DNA from: Didymella arachidicola
Taxonomy: Eukaryota > Ascomycota > Dothideomycetes > Pleosporales > Didymellaceae
Assembly: GCA_016630955.3 (NCBI GenBank)
Contig: CM050000.1
Coordinates: 496,001-560,000, forward strand
Direction of reading: 5' to 3'
DNA length: 64,000 nucleotides
In this document: in pieces, positions 32,468-40,773 of the stretch
Position numbering within the stretch: position 1 is the first letter of the stretch
How the letters are laid out: every line of letters begins with the position of its first letter
Position numbers and translations under genes: made by a program
Notes under the pieces: generated by a model
The model's input: only the letters and a program-made list of their open reading frames with translations
Databases searched by the model: none
Told to the model about the DNA's origin: nothing

Positions 32468-32645
32468 AGTCGCTCTCTACGTCTCACCCCAGTCGCTCTC
32501 TTCATCTCACCCAGTCGCTCTCTTCATCTCACCCAGTCGCTCTCTTCATCTCACCCAGTCGCTCTCTTCATCTCACCCAGTCGCTCTCTTCATCTCACCC
32601 AGTCGCTCTCTTCATCTCACCCAGTCGCTCTCTACGCGTGCTTGT
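32468..32645 (+). repeat. 22-bp minisatellite in the GATA gene leader
   Basis: The unit AGTCGCTCTCTTCATCTCACCC starts at 32491, 32513, 32535, 32557, 32579 and 32601, with variant copies at 32468 and 32623. The 22-bp spacing is exact between 32491 and 32623. It is pyrimidine-rich on the plus strand and lies just upstream of the coding part of the GATA factor. Translating it gives a Ser/Leu repeat in any frame, but 22 is not a multiple of 3, so it is unlikely to be coding. Confidence 0.9.
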
Positions 32646-32736
32646 TTGGCAGCACGTTCCGTGTCCATCACCGAGAAGCGCACCGCGTTTCTCCTCCGTC
32701 TTCACCACGGCGTCCTCGATCCTCCCCCGGCCGCAG

Positions 32737-34222
32737 GTGCACGATTCATTCCGCCGGCCGTCGATACTGCAGGCGTTTGATCTGCCCTCGATCAGGACGA
32801 CGTCCCCGCCGGCGTTGGACCGCACGACGCTGCCCTCGATCAGTCCGGAGCTGATTGGGCGCGAGCTGGCTGGCCGCGACATCTCACGGCCGTCGAGCAG
32901 CTCGACCGTGGCGTCGTTTTCGCAGCGGCTGCAGCGGCAGGGCAGCAATGCGTCGTTGCAGCTGCCGGCGCTGTCGACTCTCGCCTCGCTCGCAGCGACC
33001 GGCCCCGCACACGAGCACGACGCCGACACACGGAGAGCCTCGCTGTCGACCAAGATGCCGTCTCCGCCAAGGTACGCAGGACCGCAGGGCTGCGGTTGTG
33101 GCCTAGGGCGCCCGCCGTGGCCCTGGCTTATCGCAGTGCTTGGCGCTTGCACCTCATTTTCGTCGCCCACTGACGCCCGCCCAGCAAACCCTCCAATGGC
33201 CTCAGCATGACCTACGCGACCGCCGCGCCCGCTACTGCTGGCGGACAGGGCAACTCGCCGGTACGTGTCTCCCCGTGGTGTGTCGCACAGCGCGCTGCCG
33301 CTGCCCGAGAAATCCTGCCTTATCCTTATCGTTGCAATCGATAACTGCATCCCGTCGCTGAGCCGCTCTGCGTCCACTGACACCACCCAGCCTGTCTGCC
33401 AGAACTGCACCACGAGCACGACGCCGCTGTGGCGCCGCGACGAGTCGGGCGCCGTGCTGTGCAACGCCTGCGGGCTGTTTCTGAAGCTGCACGGCCGCCC
33501 GCGGCCCATCTCGCTCAAGACGGATGTCATCAAGAGCCGCAACCGCGTCAAGACGGGCGGGCCGGGGCGCAAGAAGGTGAGCAGCTCTTCGATCCTCACA
33601 GCATTCGCTGACTGACCAGGGCGAGGGAATCAACGGCCTCGCAGCGGCCCACCCCGACGCCGACGGCCAGCTCGGGCTCGCCCAGCACCGCCGCGCCTCG
33701 GGCAAGATCTCGTCTGGCCTGTCCGACCGCTCGCAGTCGCCCATCTCGCGCACCGGCACGCCCAACTTCGCCCACCCCGCCAACATCGCCCCCCAGCACA
33801 TGTTCGAGCAGGCGCTGAGCGGCGACGCCGTCTTCCAGCCCTCCATGCACGGCTTCGGCCTCCCGCGCCAGCCCTCGCCCGGCTCGACCTCGTCCATCAA
33901 CGGCTCGCACCTCGAACCGCCGCTCTCGTACGACTCGCTCGCCGCGCAGAACACGGCCCTGAAGACGCGCGTCTCCGAGATGGAGCTCATCAACGACCTC
34001 TTCCGCAACCGCGTCAGCGAGCTCGAGACCAGCGAGAGCCAGGCCCGCGCAACCGAGCAGGCGCTGCGGGCCGAGCTCGAGGCCACCCAGCAGCGCGAGC
34101 TCGCCCTCAAGCGCCGCATCGAGGAGATTGAGGAGGAGAGCCCGCGCCACAAGAAGATGAAGATGAGCGATCTTGTCGACGAGAGCCGCGCTGGATCTCC
34201 CATCAGCGCCATGGTGGAGTAA
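32737..34222 (+). CDS. areB: AreB-type GATA transcription factor, 5' end unresolved
   Basis: Supported exons are about 32737..33071, 33185..33260, 33391..33576 and 33620..34222. Introns of 113, 130 and 43 bp join in frame. The single GATA finger is CQNCTTSTTPLWRRDESG, then VLCNACGLFLKLHGRPRP, of the C-x2-C-x17-C-x2-C fungal type. A long C-terminal coiled coil (YDSLAAQNTALKTRVSEMEL, then RALRAELEATQQRELALKRR) follows, an arrangement typical of AreB/Dal80-like nitrogen repressors. The region before the finger is Ser/Pro/Leu rich (LQLPALSTLASLAATG). No ATG opens the first exon. A 5' exon probably joins at the acceptor CCGCAG/GTGCACGAT, or translation starts at ATG 33055 (MPSPPSKPSNGLS). Known role of the family: nitrogen catabolite control in the nucleus. 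Confidence 0.85.
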
Positions 34223-34780
34223 GCCGCATCACTCCAATACATCCAAAACCCGACTCGTCCCTGGGTCCTAACGACCCCTAATGTCTGAATACCAACACTT
34301 CTTTTCTCCCCCGTCCGCGCGCGGAATTCTGTATTTAGTAATGCTCGAGATGATACCAGGTGGCTGCATGGGCCGCGGAGGGATGGGTAATGGCTGGAAT
34401 CAAAAGTTTGTTTGGCATGGAAGAGGAATGAATGAATGAGATGACTTGATTCTTGTGTGTGCTGAGTCTCGTCTTGTCTGGGGCTTGAATCGTGGTGCAA
34501 AGGACTGCCCATTCTCTTGGTCACGTGAGCGAGGTACCACCTCAAATATCCGCTCTTCTCGTCGGATATCTTCTAAAACCCATTGAAAATAGCAGCCGCC
34601 CAACCTCAGCAGCACATCAGCACAAGACACCCACTTCCCGCGCAGCCGAATCCAACCTTCCTAATCGGGTAATTCTCAACTCCTGTCTATTGCGGGCCAA
34701 CTCAGTAGTCAACTCGGCAGCCAATCAGCTCCAAGTCAGCCCTCAAGGGCTTCTTCCTGTCTAGTCTTCTGCGCCGCCAG
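34223..34780. other. Intergenic, convergent 3' ends
   Basis: 3' flanks of the GATA gene and of the small coiled-coil gene. No supported ORF or RNA gene. Confidence 0.45.
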
Positions 34781-35121
34781 CTATCCCTTCACTGCGTCCA
34801 GGTTCCTCGCCAACTCATCGCGCTTCTTCTCCAGCTGGTCGCGCTCGCTCGTCAACCTCTCATTCTCCTCAACCGCCCCACCGGACTTCTTCCTGAGCTC
34901 ATCGCGCTCGCTCATCACTACCTGATTCACTTCTCCTCTAGCTTGTCGCGCTCGCCCGTCAACTTCTCGTTCTTCTCTCTCAGCTTTCTCAGCTTTGTTC
35001 TCAATTTTCCCACTTCATTATCCCTTTCGCCGGCTTCGAGTCCCATCTTCTCCAGTCTAGCTTCGAGAGCAGCCATCTCATTGAGGTGCTCTTCGGACGC
35101 CTGAAGATCGAGAGTGGACAT
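34781..35121 (-). CDS. Small coiled-coil protein with internal repeat
   Basis: ATG 35121 (MSTLDLQASEEHLNEMAALE) runs through exon 35121..34931, a 38-nt intron (34893..34930, donor GTGAAT, acceptor CTCAG) and exon 34892..34781 to give 100 residues. The chain is almost entirely a charged coiled coil. LTGERDKLEE and LTSERDQLEKK are encoded by two similar DNA stretches of about 34 bp, showing an internal tandem duplication. A 5' leader intron (35232..35293, GTAAGT donor) is visible, and it excludes the ATG at 35262. The short intron with a weak donor is the least certain part; a frameshift would be the alternative. No family was recognised. Confidence 0.5.
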
Positions 35122-35805
35122 GTTCGTAGACGAGGTGAAATGGATCTGAAGGAGGACCGCGGAGGTAGTCAAGAGTTTGTCGAAAGGCCGTGTGGTGATT
35201 AAGTGACGGTGAGGAGCTTGACAAGGGTCTTCTGAGAAAGACGTCAATTCAAACTCCAGCATAAAAGTGTTGAGAATTCATATTCTTACTTACCTGCGGC
35301 TGTGGGAGTGTTGGAGAAGATTATCCACCCGTAGGCAGGAGCCGGACGGCGAGATACCTGTGCGAAACAAGAAGTCAGTCTGGGTCCGTATGTAAGTCGA
35401 TGGTGATGCAACTGCATGCGCTCCGAAAATACGGCGATGTCCAGGTCCGTCATCATCGTCTGAGGAAGGCAATCAGACTTGATTTGCGCACCATCTGAAC
35501 CATGAAAAAAAGCTCTGTAGGCTACAATGGTCTCAGAACACAGCAGGACATCTAAGTGTGCCCTTGTAGAAAGATAGGATCGTGTAAAGTATTAGAGCAG
35601 CCCAAAAAAAAACAGGAGGTGGTCGGACTTCAACTGTCAACCATCTGAGCTTAGAAAGTAGCTTTGAAGGCTACAATACTGTATACGGTAAAGTAGGTTT
35701 CCTTTATGTAGTAGAGCTGACTTTCGATGCACTCCTTGACAGCTCCAGACTCTCACCCCCACCTTGCATTCCTCCGTAACCTTTAGAATCGTCTAGCACT
35801 CGTGT
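35122..35805. other. Leader and upstream region of the small coiled-coil gene
   Basis: This contains the likely 5' UTR intron 35232..35293 and an upstream minus-strand frame (35290-35472, PSSDDDDGPGHRRIFG) that ends at the intron donor and may be leader. Nothing is supported between about 35480 and 35805. Confidence 0.4.
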
Positions 35806-36207
35806 CTATCTCTTGAGTTTCAACAAACGCGTCAACTTGGATCTCCACTTTTGCTTCTGCTTCTTGTGTAGACGGAGGAGCTCGTTATCACGAGCTGTTT
35901 GTTCGAGTCGTTGTTGCATGTGATGAACACGGAGGGCTTCTTCAGTGCATTTATTGGCTGCTTCGATCTGTTGTTGCATCCGCATAAGTTCTTGACTTTG
36001 GGCCTCCTTCACCGCCTGAAGTTCGTCCTGGTACCGTTGGTAGAGATCTGCGTGATGTGCATTTTGGCTCAGCGAAAGCGTGTCAACCAACGGGATTTGA
36101 GGGCGCAGTTTGTTGAGCTCTCTCTTGTAACGCATAATTCTATGATAGAGCTCTATTACCAAATCCGCGTGTGCATGGGTCGCTGAGTCCTCGACGAAAT
36201 TGTCCAA
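35806..36207 (-). CDS. Coiled-coil protein, 5' exons unresolved
   Basis: The open frame of 133 codons ending at 35806 begins without an ATG (TTG at 36207). It follows a likely acceptor (AACGGTCAG/CTGCTAAAGG) with a CTGAC branch-like site, so it is a terminal exon. The protein is a long Gln/Glu/Arg-rich coiled coil (QRYQDELQAVKEAQSQELMR) ending in a basic stretch (KKQKQKWRSKLTRLLKLKR). Further splice-like signals lie upstream on this strand: GTGAGT at about 36340, a GTGTAG acceptor near 36295, GTAGGT near 36441 and a CTCTAG acceptor near 36390. I could not join the exons in one frame. No family was recognised. Confidence 0.45.
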   Translation of the reverse strand: MDNFVEDSATHAHADLVIELYHRIMRYKRELNKLRPQIPLVDTLSLSQNAHHADLYQRYQDELQAVKEAQSQELMRMQQQIEAANKCTEEALRVHHMQQRLEQTARDNELLRLHKKQKQKWRSKLTRLLKLKR

Positions 36208-37041
36208 GGCCTTTAGCAGCTGACCGTTGTCCGTTGTGATGATGCGTTAAGGTAGTCAGCGCGGTGTTGGTAGGTGATTGAATAGTAGTGCCTACACCAA
36301 GGGTCAGTCAAGGTCGAAATCCTTGCTGCACTTACTCACCGCGTGGGGGTAGTTGATGTCGTGCGGGCAATAGCTTGACGTGGGCTGTCTAGAGATGGTA
36401 TCAGCGAGATATTCACATCATTAGTTGTAATTACACCTACTCAGTTGATTGCGAGCAACAGCGCGGAGATGGTCAGCGTGCAGATGTTTGACGGTGCGGA
36501 GCTTGTGCAGAATTAGAAGTCAGCCTGGTTTCGAGAGTGAGCTGAGGTTATGTAACAATTGCGCTTCCTAGCCGCTGGTGAGGAGTGGAAAGAGCCTGGA
36601 GAAGTTGGAGAAGAGACGGTCGTGGTGAGCTAGCGCGCACGTGGGACATTCACTTCACCCTCACCGCGTCGAGCACTCACTGGATCCAATCTCACTGGAG
36701 CATAGATTAGTGTAGTCAGCAGCTCATCATCTCGACATGAATTAACAAGAAGTGAGGAGTGACACGCGGAAGCATTACAGCACTGTGCTAGTTCCAGGTT
36801 TCTTTATAGGTCATGCGGTGACTAGCAGCTATCCCCTTTCTCTACATCACAGAGCATTGAGGGCAGTAAAGAACCACCAATATCGTGTTTCTGCTGCGAA
36901 GTAGTAAGACACCAGGCAGTATCTGTGCCTCATGAGCATAGCGGGCGTGAGAGGCGTCTGCGATCATGTTCTAGAGGTGGAAGCTGGCACAGGCAGTCTA
37001 TTGGAGAGTAGCTAAGCAAGATTCAGTCGAAGACATTGTAA
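36208..37041. other. Probable 5' exons of the coiled-coil gene, then intergenic
   Basis: From 36208 to about 36560 the minus strand holds several GT-AG pairs and an open stretch reading LHKLRTVKHLHADHLRAVAR, consistent with small exons. From 36560 to 37041 nothing clear is seen. Confidence 0.35.
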
Positions 37042-37917
37042 ATGATGTTGGAAGCACGAAATCGAATGGCACAGTGCATAGTGGCGGATGTCTGGCGCTC
37101 CTTCACATCTGCCATATGCATGAAGGATAGAGCGCAGCCTTTGGCTGCACAGGGCGCCAACATGCAGCAGCAGCTGTCAGCGACTATGTTGTCGCAGCCG
37201 ATTGCCCAGTTGGCCGACACCCTCAAGCGTGTAGAGGCGGCGGTCACCGCATTCGAAACTGCGAACAGCTCGCTGCGGCAGGAAAAGAACGATCTGCAGA
37301 TTGAAGCACACAAGCTCGAGGCCCAGAACGCGAGGCCCAGGATAGATGCATCAATCATGCAGGACAGGCGGCAGCTTTCTGGCGGCTACATCGAGAAACA
37401 TCGCGACGAAATGGACAGTTGGGAGTACAAGTCCTACCAGCTCTCAACGGACTATGGTGCACTGGATGCAGAGAAGAAAGCGCTGGCGGAAAAGGTTTCC
37501 GAGCTCGACAACAAGAGCAAGCTTCGGAACAAGCTCCTCGCAGCAACGCATACCGCGAAAGTAAAGGTAGATCGCGATGCGGCAGCTCAGCTGACGAGAA
37601 TCTCCGAGCTGGAGGTGGAGAATAAGTCCCTGAAGGCGAAACTGAGTAGCTTAGTTGGAGCAACCGAACACGACCGTAAGTAGGCTCAATATCGGCAAGC
37701 TGAGGCGCAAAAGACGAAATTGTTAGTCGGCAAGAAAGAGGGCAAATCCAAGGGGCCGGGAGTAGAGGTAGACAAACCTAGAGGTAGCAAGTCATTGAAA
37801 GGGTTGTATTCGTCAGAAGTTTCAACGCACCCTAATATTCACTATTCTGGCACTGACTCACTCCGATATCAAGGCATATTTTCCCTAGTCAACGTGCTAT
37901 GCGTGAGGAGCACTTAA
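37042..37917 (+). CDS. Coiled-coil protein
   Basis: Exons 37042..37675 and 37727..37917 with a 51-nt intron (GTAAGT donor, TTAG acceptor) give 274 residues. The intron contains an in-frame TAG, so the unspliced frame would stop at 37681-37683. The main body is a coiled coil (LRQEKNDLQIEAHKLEAQNA; then DAEKKALAEKVSELDNKSKL; then ISELEVENKSLKAKLSSLV). The tail is Lys/Gly rich (GKKEGKSKGPGVEVDKPRG). Initiation could also be at an internal Met such as the one opening MQQQLSATMLSQPIAQL. No family was recognised. It is the third short coiled-coil gene within 3 kb. Confidence 0.55.
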
Positions 37918-38157
37918 CTATACAGCATGGTACGTATAACATTAAAGAGGCAATATCTTGCTCTCTTGCGTCTTGCTCTAAATATCCTCTCGCTTTGGTA
38001 ACACTTTTGTAGATAGGCTATGTTACGCTAACCTAATTTATAAACCCCAAATAGGATAAATCCCTCTATAGATAATAAGTGGGCCTCTATGCTATGCTAC
38101 TCAGCTTTGAACGCCGCGCTAATGCTCTGTACACTGTCCATCAGCCTACTTTCCCCC
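37918..38157. other. AT-rich spacer
   Basis: TA-rich sequence (for example TCTATAGATAATAAGTGGGC near 38065) with no coding signal. It looks like mutated repeat DNA and contrasts with the GC-richer flanks. Confidence 0.4.
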
Positions 38158-40379
38158 TCACAGCCACTGATCCTCATCTTCAGCAACGTCCATGTCTGCG
38201 TCCGCCGCATCTCCGACCGGCTCATCTGTAGCAGCTTCCTGCTTGGTCTCGGCTGTCGCCGACTCGCCATCACTGTCGTGCCCCCCAGCGTCACCTTCTG
38301 CAGGCTTCGCACCGCCGAAAGCGTCGTTGGGCACCCACTCCATCTCCAGCTTGCCGACGTCTGGGATCTGGTACGCGGATTCGATGAACTGGACTGGTTA
38401 GTGTTTGTTGGAGGACATGCTAGAGACTTACCGCTTCAGCTTGATACCGCTCGTCGAAGTTGATGACCAGGATGTTGGGGTTATCTGGGTGTTGCTCGGT
38501 GCTGACGATGTCGGGCACGTTCTGCGTGGTGTTAGGCTGTGTTGGTATGGGTGCGGCGCCACTTACGAAGAGATGCTGCCTCAGCGCCTCGTCCTTCCTG
38601 CTGCCAGACTCAATATCCTTGATAGCAATCCTCCTCGGTCGGTTGTCAAGTCTCTTCACGCCTGTCCTGGGGCCAGCAAACGCACCACGACCGCGATAAC
38701 CGCCTCTGGAGCCTCTTGCTCGAGGAGCATATCCACGACCGCGGTACGCACCCCTATATCCACGACTACTGCCTCGCCATGACTCGGCTGCGGCGTCTTG
38801 CTGAGCGAACAGATTCTCAGCTTCCGCCTGCAGTGTTGCCAGATCTTGGGAGAACTCCTCTCCCATATTGCCGTTCCCTTCACCGGACACCTTGGCGAGC
38901 TCGCGACGTATGCGCAGAATCTCAACGTTGGTCTCTTGCAGCTTGCGGTCGACCTCTTCGGCCTTGGCAGCCGCTTCCTCCTCCTTCTTCCGTCGTTCTT
39001 CAAACACCTTCTGCGCCTCGACCTGGCGGCGTTGGATCTCTTCAGGGTCCAACATCTCCGTGTCGCCATAGCTGCCTTCCTCGCCCTCTGCGAAGCCGTC
39101 ATAGTGATGATCGGCATCGGATCTCTTCCAATACACCTTGACGAAGCGATTGTCGAAGACAGCTTTTGGACTGTGGTAGGCGGCGTTCGCAGCATCGTGG
39201 GTCTCGTACTTGACGATGGCGAGGCGCTTATAGGCTTGCATCCGGACATCAACGATGGTGCCAAACTTGCCGAAGAAGTCTCGCACGTCTTCTTCCTTCA
39301 AATTCTCCTCCGGGATGCGTTGCACGACAAGTGTGGTGTTGGTGCGATCGCGAGTCGGTCCGGTGAGCGAGAAAGAAGCGCGGGCACGACTGTCGTTCGG
39401 TCGTCCGTTGCGAGTCCTGTTGCTCTGCGTGTAGCTTGTGTGTCCCTCAAGAGCCTGCCCGGGCTGATCTGGGTCGTACTCCAGTTCGTGTCGGTACGGG
39501 CAGGTACTGCCAGCGGCGCAGAAGCCCTTTGTGTCGTAGTCGGCGCACCTGACATTGCTCGTCTCCGCATTGAACGCTGGCATCGGCGGCATGCCCGGGA
39601 GGTTGATGCCAAAAGCTGCCGCCATAGCCAAGAAGGCCATGGGATTGGTGGGATCGAACGGGGGCACCTCACCCATGGACGGATTGAACGGTGGCATGGG
39701 CGCAAACGCAGGTGCTTGTGCGTTCAATCCCCCAGCGCGGCCGTTCTTCCGGCGAGCTGCCTGCTTGAGAGGTCTGTCGTTTCCAAAACGGAGGGCCTCC
39801 CTCGACTGGCTGGTGTCTCGCTCATCCTGCTTGCGCTTCCGTGACCTTTGGCCATCTTGTTGTACGTTTGCGCTTAGTGCTCCGGTAGGGCGATCCGGCA
39901 AGCGGTGGCCGTTGGCTCGACTGGCTGCTGGACCTTTCGGCGCATGGAGGGGAGCGGCGTTGGGTGCGTTCGCAGGGTTTGGGAGGTATTCAGAGGTCGA
40001 TGTGCCGACTATCGAAGGAATCGGCGCTGGCGCCTCGGGCTTGTTCGCGCGATAGCTCTTGTTCTTCAGGGTGCGGATGACTTCATCGACGAAGCTCGCA
40101 GTGTCTGAGATATCAGCATAGGCTTAGCAGTAGGCCCAATGCGCAATACCTACTATCCTGCAAGAAGTCTGAAAGACTATCTAGACAGTTGCGCCTGATG
40201 TTGGCATCTGTGTCTTTTGTCGTGACGAGCGCTACCACGTAGTCGGCAAGAACCTCCGCATCGGCGTCAGAGCTGTGAAGTCAGCTTCGAGCGCGAGCAT
40301 TGCAGCATACCTACATAGTTTCGAGTTTCGGAAGCACCCAGCGTTTGAACACTTCCGAGTCTGTTTCTGGCAGCAGCAT
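38158..40379 (-). CDS. RBM26-like CCCH zinc-finger and RRM RNA-binding protein
   Basis: Five exons, 40379..40315, 40272..40154, 40104..38567, 38521..38432 and 38388..38158, give 680 residues. The N-terminus (LLPETDSEVFKRWVLPKLE, then LADYVVALV and LDSLSDFLQDN) is a PWI-like fold. A Pro/Met-rich linker leads to a classical CX8CX5CX3H finger (RCADYDTKGFCAAGSTCPYRH, key C/C/C/H). Then comes an RRM (TTLVVQRIPEENLKEEDVRD; IVKYETHDAANAAYHSPKAV), an Ala/Glu/Lys coiled coil, an RGG/YRG-rich stretch, and an acidic C-terminus ending DVAEDEDQWL. This matches RBM26/27-type proteins, whose fission yeast counterpart works with nuclear RNA surveillance. The 45-nt intron 38522..38566 is a multiple of three with GTAAGT/CTAAC/CAG signals, so retention would add 15 residues. 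Confidence 0.85.
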
Positions 40380-40773
40380 AGTCGCACGGTTGTCCTCACG
40401 TGGCAGCACTTCTGTCAGGCAATTGAGCTGGCGGAGCTCCAAATATTCGGCGCGTACTTTAGCGCGACAGCTTGCCCGCGTTCACATGACCACATTCACT
40501 GCACGGACTACAACTGTGAGTCTTGTCATGTATGTGCATCTAGTTCGATTCTTGCAAACTACACTACACGCTGAACGGCAAGGAAAGGGTCATCATCCGT
40601 AGCTGGTCCAAAGCCCAAGAACCCGACTAGATCAATGGGCAAACTGCCCGGACCGACATTTATCTAGCTCTGGTGCTCCAAAAGAAGGACCATGCGTGTC
40701 ATACAGCGACCAGCGGCCTCAAAGAGGCCCAAGACTGTCGAAAAGGAAATCTAACACTTTTGATATCCTTCGC
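40380..40773. other. Spacer between RBM26-like start and EF2 stop
   Basis: Upstream region of the RBM26-like gene and 3' flank of EF2. No separate gene is seen. Confidence 0.45.

Noticed and set aside
33232..34545. 437-codon minus-strand frame over the GATA gene
   Set aside because: Shadow of the GC-rich plus-strand coding exons; the plus strand has the GATA finger, coiled coil and splice sites.
35262..35472. Upstream ATG at 35262 and the frame 35290-35472 as coding parts of the small coiled-coil gene
   Set aside because: The ATG at 35262 lies inside a GT-AG intron (35232-35293), and the spliced upstream frame does not lead into the coiled coil.
37681..37683. TAG in the third coiled-coil gene as another nonsense codon
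   Set aside because: A canonical GTAAGT donor at 37676 and a TTAG acceptor at 37726 remove it in frame (51 nt), so it is intronic.
38798..39844. 348-codon plus-strand frame over the RBM26-like gene
   Set aside because: Antisense shadow of exon 3, which carries the CCCH and RRM motifs on the minus strand.
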